DNA from: Oscillospiraceae bacterium
GTDB lineage: Bacteria > Bacillota > Clostridia > Oscillospirales > Oscillospiraceae
NCBI GenBank assembly: GCA_020025375.1
Contig: JAHHSF010000053.1
Coordinates: 1 to 8,050 of the forward strand
DNA length: 8,050 nucleotides
Direction of reading: 5' to 3'
The position numbers were made by a program, and so were the translations under genes. Below the pieces are notes generated by a model, which had not been told where the DNA came from, ran no database searches, and saw nothing but the letters and a program-made list of their open reading frames with translations. Of this stretch, positions 5,673 to 8,050 are shown piece after piece. Position 1 is the stretch's first letter, and the number at the start of each line of letters is the position of its first letter.

Positions 5673-6551
5673 ATGAAAAAGAATCAAACGCTGGACAGAT
5701 TGCTGGAATTTGTGGTCATCACCCTGGGTGCCGTGATCGCAGCTTCAGCCATTTTCTTCTTCCTGATACCCAGTCGGCTGTCCATCGGAAGCGTGGCGGG
5801 TCTGGCCATTGTCCTTTCCCAGCTTTTGCCCCTGCCGGTGTCGGTCATCACCATGATCCTGAACGTGGTATTCCTGCTTCTGGGCTTTCTGCTTATCGGG
5901 AAGGAATTCGGCGGCAAGACGGTGTATACCTCCATCTTAATCCCCATGGTCATGGGCCTGTTGGAGAGGTGCTTTCCTAACAACCAGTCCATCATGGGGG
6001 ACCCTTTTTTGGATATGCTCTGTTACAGCTTGCTGGTGAGCCTGGGAATGGCGCTTCTCTTCGTGCGCAACGCCTCCTCCGGCGGTTTGGATATCGCGGC
6101 AAAGATCCTCAATCGCTACTTCCACGTAGATCTGGGGGCGGCCATGTCCATGGTGGGAATCTGCGTGGCGCTGACTTCCGTTCTCACCGCCGACGTAAAG
6201 ACCGTAATTCTCAGTGTGATCGGTACATATCTCAACGGCATCGTGGTAGACCACATGATCTTCGGGATGAACACCAAGAAGAAGGTCTGCATCTTGTCGG
6301 AAAAGTCGGAGGAGATTCGGAACTACCTCCTCCAGGAGCTCCACAGCGGTGCCACCCTGTATGAGGCCATCGGGGCTTATGACCTCCAGCCCCACCGGGA
6401 GATTGTAGCGATCGTGAATAAGGCGGAATACGGAAAGCTGGTGGGATATGTCTCCCATGTGGACCCGGAGGCCTTCATGACGGTCTATACCGTTCACGAG
6501 GCCTTCTACCGTCCCAAGGACGTATTTTTGGAAAAAAAGACGGCGGGATAA
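5673..6551 (+). CDS. YitT family membrane protein (YitT membrane domain plus DUF2179)
   Basis: This is a 292-residue integral membrane protein of a family common in Firmicutes whose transport or signalling role is not established. About six hydrophobic segments span residues 12-32, 36-54, 56-76, 83-98, 112-131 and 155-196; the last is long enough for two passes. The family block GGLDIAAKILNRYF lies at 137-150. The soluble C-terminal DUF2179 domain (about 203-280) begins KKVCILSEKSEEIRNYLL and is expected to face the cytoplasm. The ATG at 5673 was chosen over the in-frame ATG at 5595 because GGGAGGA (5661-5667) lies just upstream and the protein then starts MKKNQTLDRLLEF, as in relatives. It is a single-gene unit with its own promoter and terminator, divergent from the B12-regulated gene. 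Family assignment is secure; the substrate is unknown. Confidence 0.93.
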   Translation: MKKNQTLDRLLEFVVITLGAVIAASAIFFFLIPSRLSIGSVAGLAIVLSQLLPLPVSVITMILNVVFLLLGFLLIGKEFGGKTVYTSILIPMVMGLLERCFPNNQSIMGDPFLDMLCYSLLVSLGMALLFVRNASSGGLDIAAKILNRYFHVDLGAAMSMVGICVALTSVLTADVKTVILSVIGTYLNGIVVDHMIFGMNTKKKVCILSEKSEEIRNYLLQELHSGATLYEAIGAYDLQPHREIVAIVNKAEYGKLVGYVSHVDPEAFMTVYTVHEAFYRPKDVFLEKKTAG

Positions 6552-6554
6552 GGC

Positions 6555-6586
6555 AAAAAGCGGCGGGATGGACCCGCCGCTTTTTT
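6555..6586 (+). terminator. Intrinsic terminator of the YitT-family gene
   Basis: A perfect 13-bp stem AAAAAGCGGCGGG (6555-6567) with CCCGCCGCTTTTT (6573-6585), loop ATGGA, ends in six T residues. It begins four bases after the stop codon. Confidence 0.95.
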
Positions 6587-6613
6587 CACCCTCCCCCACC
6601 TGCCGCATAGAAT
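6585..6613 (+). promoter_or_regulatory. Weak candidate promoter for the peroxiredoxin gene
   Basis: TTCACC (6585-6590), a 17-base spacer and TAGAAT (6608-6613) predict a start near 6620 and a leader of only about 19 bases. The -35 box overlaps the T tract of the previous terminator. TAGAATGG recurs at 6620-6627. There is little room for another promoter, since the preceding terminator is strong. Confidence 0.35.
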
Positions 6614-6638
6614 GGCGGGTAGAATGGAGGTTTTTGGA

Positions 6639-7298
6639 GTGGAAAACAACACCATCCGCATCGGCATGAAGGCCCCTGACTTTTCGGCGACTACCACAAT
6701 GGGCGCTGTAAAGCTATCTGACTTTCAGGGGAGATGGGTCATCCTCTTTTCCCATCCGGGGGATTTCACCCCGGTTTGCACCACGGAATTCCTGGCCTTT
6801 TCCCAGGCCCAGCCGGAGTTTGAGAAGCGGAACGCCCAGCTTCTTGGCCTGAGCATCGACAGCAACCCCTCCCATCTGGCCTGGGTCTACGCCATCTATG
6901 TGGCCACGGGGGTCCAGGTGCCTTTCCCGGTCATCGCCGACCGCACCGGGGAGATCGCCCGGCTCTATGGCATGATGGCCCCGGAGATCAGCCGGCAGGA
7001 GACGGTGCGAAACGTCTTTTTCATCGACCCGGAGGGGACGATCCGGGCCATCCTGGTCTATCCCCTTACCAACGGACGGAGTATCCCGGAGATCTTGCGG
7101 CTCCTCACCGCTCTCCAGACCACCGACAGGGAAGGTGTGGTCACCCCCGCCAACTGGGAACCCGGCCAGCCAGCTCTGGTCCCGCCTCCCAAGACCTACG
7201 AGGAACTCCTGGCCCGCCAGACCGACCCCCAGGCCCAGAATTTGAAGTGCCGGGATTGGTTCTGGTGCGCCAAGCAGATGCCCGAGGCGAAGAAGTAA
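6639..7298 (+). CDS. Prx6-type peroxiredoxin (archaeal-like three-cysteine form)
   Basis: This 219-residue cytoplasmic thiol peroxidase reduces hydrogen peroxide and organic peroxides and likely protects an anaerobe from oxygen exposure. The peroxidatic site is HPGDFTPVCTTEF with Cys47; conserved Thr44 and Pro40 are present, and the catalytic Arg is probably that in ETVRNVFFIDPEG. The C-terminal dimerisation arm reads PANWEPGQPALVPPPKTYEE and ends in LKCRDWFWC with Cys204 and Cys210. There are no other cysteines. The archaeal Aeropyrum enzyme has Cys50, Cys207 and Cys213, the same pattern shifted by three. The GTG at 6639 is preferred to the ATGs at 6612 and 6624 because GGAGG (6626-6630) lies eight bases before it and the protein then starts near the family's usual N-terminus. 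No reductase gene is adjacent; thioredoxin is a possible electron donor. Confidence 0.94.
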   Translation: MENNTIRIGMKAPDFSATTTMGAVKLSDFQGRWVILFSHPGDFTPVCTTEFLAFSQAQPEFEKRNAQLLGLSIDSNPSHLAWVYAIYVATGVQVPFPVIADRTGEIARLYGMMAPEISRQETVRNVFFIDPEGTIRAILVYPLTNGRSIPEILRLLTALQTTDREGVVTPANWEPGQPALVPPPKTYEELLARQTDPQAQNLKCRDWFWCAKQMPEAKK

Positions 7299-7303
7299 CG
7301 CAA

Positions 7304-7330
7304 AGAGCGGACGGCTAAGCCGTCCGCTCT
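7304..7330 (+). other. GC-rich hairpin just after the peroxiredoxin gene
   Basis: A perfect 12-bp stem (AGAGCGGACGGC 7304-7315 with GCCGTCCGCTCT 7319-7330) closes a TAA loop six bases past the stop codon. No T tract follows, so it may protect the mRNA 3' end or assist the terminator just downstream. Confidence 0.6.
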
Positions 7331-7340
7331 CAGATTGTCG

Positions 7341-7372
7341 AGAAACCCCTCCCATTTGGAGGTGTTTCTTTT
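7341..7372 (+). terminator. Intrinsic terminator between convergent peroxiredoxin and transporter genes
   Basis: AGAAAC-C-CCTCC (7341-7352) pairs with GGAGG-T-GTTTCT (7358-7369) with one mismatch around loop CATTT, followed by TTT. The T tract is short. The stop codon of the opposing transporter gene (7373-7371) overlaps its base, so the hairpin may serve both strands. Confidence 0.65.
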
Positions 7373-8050
7373 ACATATTGATAATACCAAACACGTTGGC
7401 GACCGAGCTGATTAGGACGATAGCAATGCAGATGGGGGCCAGGTAGCGCATAAAGAAATTATACATCTTCCGCCGCTGGAACTGGGAGGAGATGGTCACT
7501 TCCTTGGCAATGGCATCAAAGCCCACCACCCGCAGAATGAGAAAGCAGGTAGCCAGGGCGGCAATGGGCATCATCACCGAGTTGGTGAGGAAATCCAGAA
7601 AGTCCAGGACGTTCATGCCCAGGATGCTGATGAAGTCCCACGCCCCGAAGCCGTAAGCGGAGAGCGTACCCAGGACCACCATGACCACCGCCATGAATAC
7701 ACAGCTCTTTTTCCGGCTCCACTTCAGCTCGTCGCAGAGGGTGGAGACGCTGGTCTCCATGAGGGAGATGGAGCTGGTAAGGGCGGCCAGCAGGACCAGC
7801 AGGAAGAACATCACCCCGGCGATGGTGCCGGCCCCCATACTGGCAAAGACCTTGGGGATGGTGATAAACATGAGGGGGGGACCGGCGTTCAGGGTGGCGG
7901 GATCGCCGCCGGAAAAGGCAAACACGGCGGGGATGATCATCAGGCCGGCCAGAATGGCAATACCGGTGTCCACGATCTCCACCTGCTTGGTGGACTTCTC
8001 CAGGTCCACCTCCTTGGGGATATAAGAACCGTAAGTATACAGGATACCCA
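7371..8050 (-). CDS. Sodium-dependent transporter, NSS (SNF) family, C-terminal part
   Basis: Members of the neurotransmitter:sodium symporter family carry amino acids or related small molecules into the cell with Na+. The reading frame is open to the window edge, so the N-terminal half and true start lie beyond 8050; 225 codons before the stop are visible. The first residues read GILYTYGSYIPKEVDLEK, followed by DTGIAILAGLMIIPAVFAF, both typical of bacterial NSS proteins in the second half of the fold. Later blocks include PKVFASMGAGTIAGVMFFLLVLLAALTSS in pieces (helices carrying a Na+ site in the family), SLMETSVSTL, and hydrophobic segments up to the end SSVANVFGIINM. At least five membrane helices are present. 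The substrate cannot be told from this portion. The gene converges on the peroxiredoxin gene, and the two share a terminator region. Confidence 0.93.
   Translation of the reverse strand, partial: GILYTYGSYIPKEVDLEKSTKQVEIVDTGIAILAGLMIIPAVFAFSGGDPATLNAGPPLMFITIPKVFASMGAGTIAGVMFFLLVLLAALTSSISLMETSVSTLCDELKWSRKKSCVFMAVVMVVLGTLSAYGFGAWDFISILGMNVLDFLDFLTNSVMMPIAALATCFLILRVVGFDAIAKEVTISSQFQRRKMYNFFMRYLAPICIAIVLISSVANVFGIINM

Noticed and set aside
7304..7330. GC-rich hairpin as a complete terminator of the peroxiredoxin gene.
   Set aside because: No run of T follows on either strand; the hairpin at 7341-7372 fits better.
7371..8009. GTG at 8009 as the transporter start.
   Set aside because: The frame continues upstream without a stop to the window edge and encodes family-typical residues (GILYTYGSYIPKE), so the gene is cut by the window.

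Overview
The window looks like chromosomal DNA of a GC-rich, Gram-positive anaerobe of the class Clostridia, most likely an Oscillospiraceae-type gut bacterium (inference). The reasons are GGAGG-type ribosome binding sites before every complete gene, sigma-A promoters with 17-base spacers, codon use rich in GCC/GGC/CTG, a TmcAL gene next to acetate kinase, a YitT-family membrane protein, and a surface protein with S-layer homology (SLH) modules. No mobile element, CRISPR array, tRNA or rRNA was seen.

Layout. Bases 1-233 (minus) hold the start of tmcAL, a tRNA(Met) acetylcytidine enzyme. Bases 379-1578 (plus) are a complete acetate kinase gene, ackA. The two are divergent, and their best promoters appear to face each other. 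A strong 16-bp hairpin (1602-1640) ends ackA and lies just past the stop codon of the next gene. Bases 1643-5029 (minus) encode a 1128-residue secreted protein: signal peptide, DUF4430 domain, helical linker, Ig-like stretch, alpha/alpha toroid, second DUF4430 domain, beta-rich region and three SLH modules. Toroid plus DUF4430 is the fold combination of animal transcobalamin and intrinsic factor. Upstream, on the same strand, are an extended -10 promoter (5407-5435), a cobalamin riboswitch aptamer (5250-5361) and an intrinsic terminator (5165-5207), so the gene is very probably shut off when B12 is plentiful.

Bases 5533-6586 (plus) hold a promoter, a roughly 105-base leader, a YitT/DUF2179 membrane protein and its terminator. 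Bases 6639-7298 (plus) encode a Prx6-type peroxiredoxin with the three-cysteine layout of archaeal enzymes. Bases 7371-8050 (minus) are the C-terminal part of a sodium-dependent (NSS-family) transporter that continues past the window end.

The main result is the riboswitch-controlled surface protein. The sequence supports a cell-wall-attached corrinoid-binding protein built like transcobalamin, probably catching B12 or its relatives outside the cell for a transporter encoded elsewhere. No BtuCDF or ECF transporter gene is present here. The gene is also a composition mosaic: the part for the first DUF4430 domain and toroid is clearly poorer in GC than the part for the second DUF4430 domain and SLH modules.
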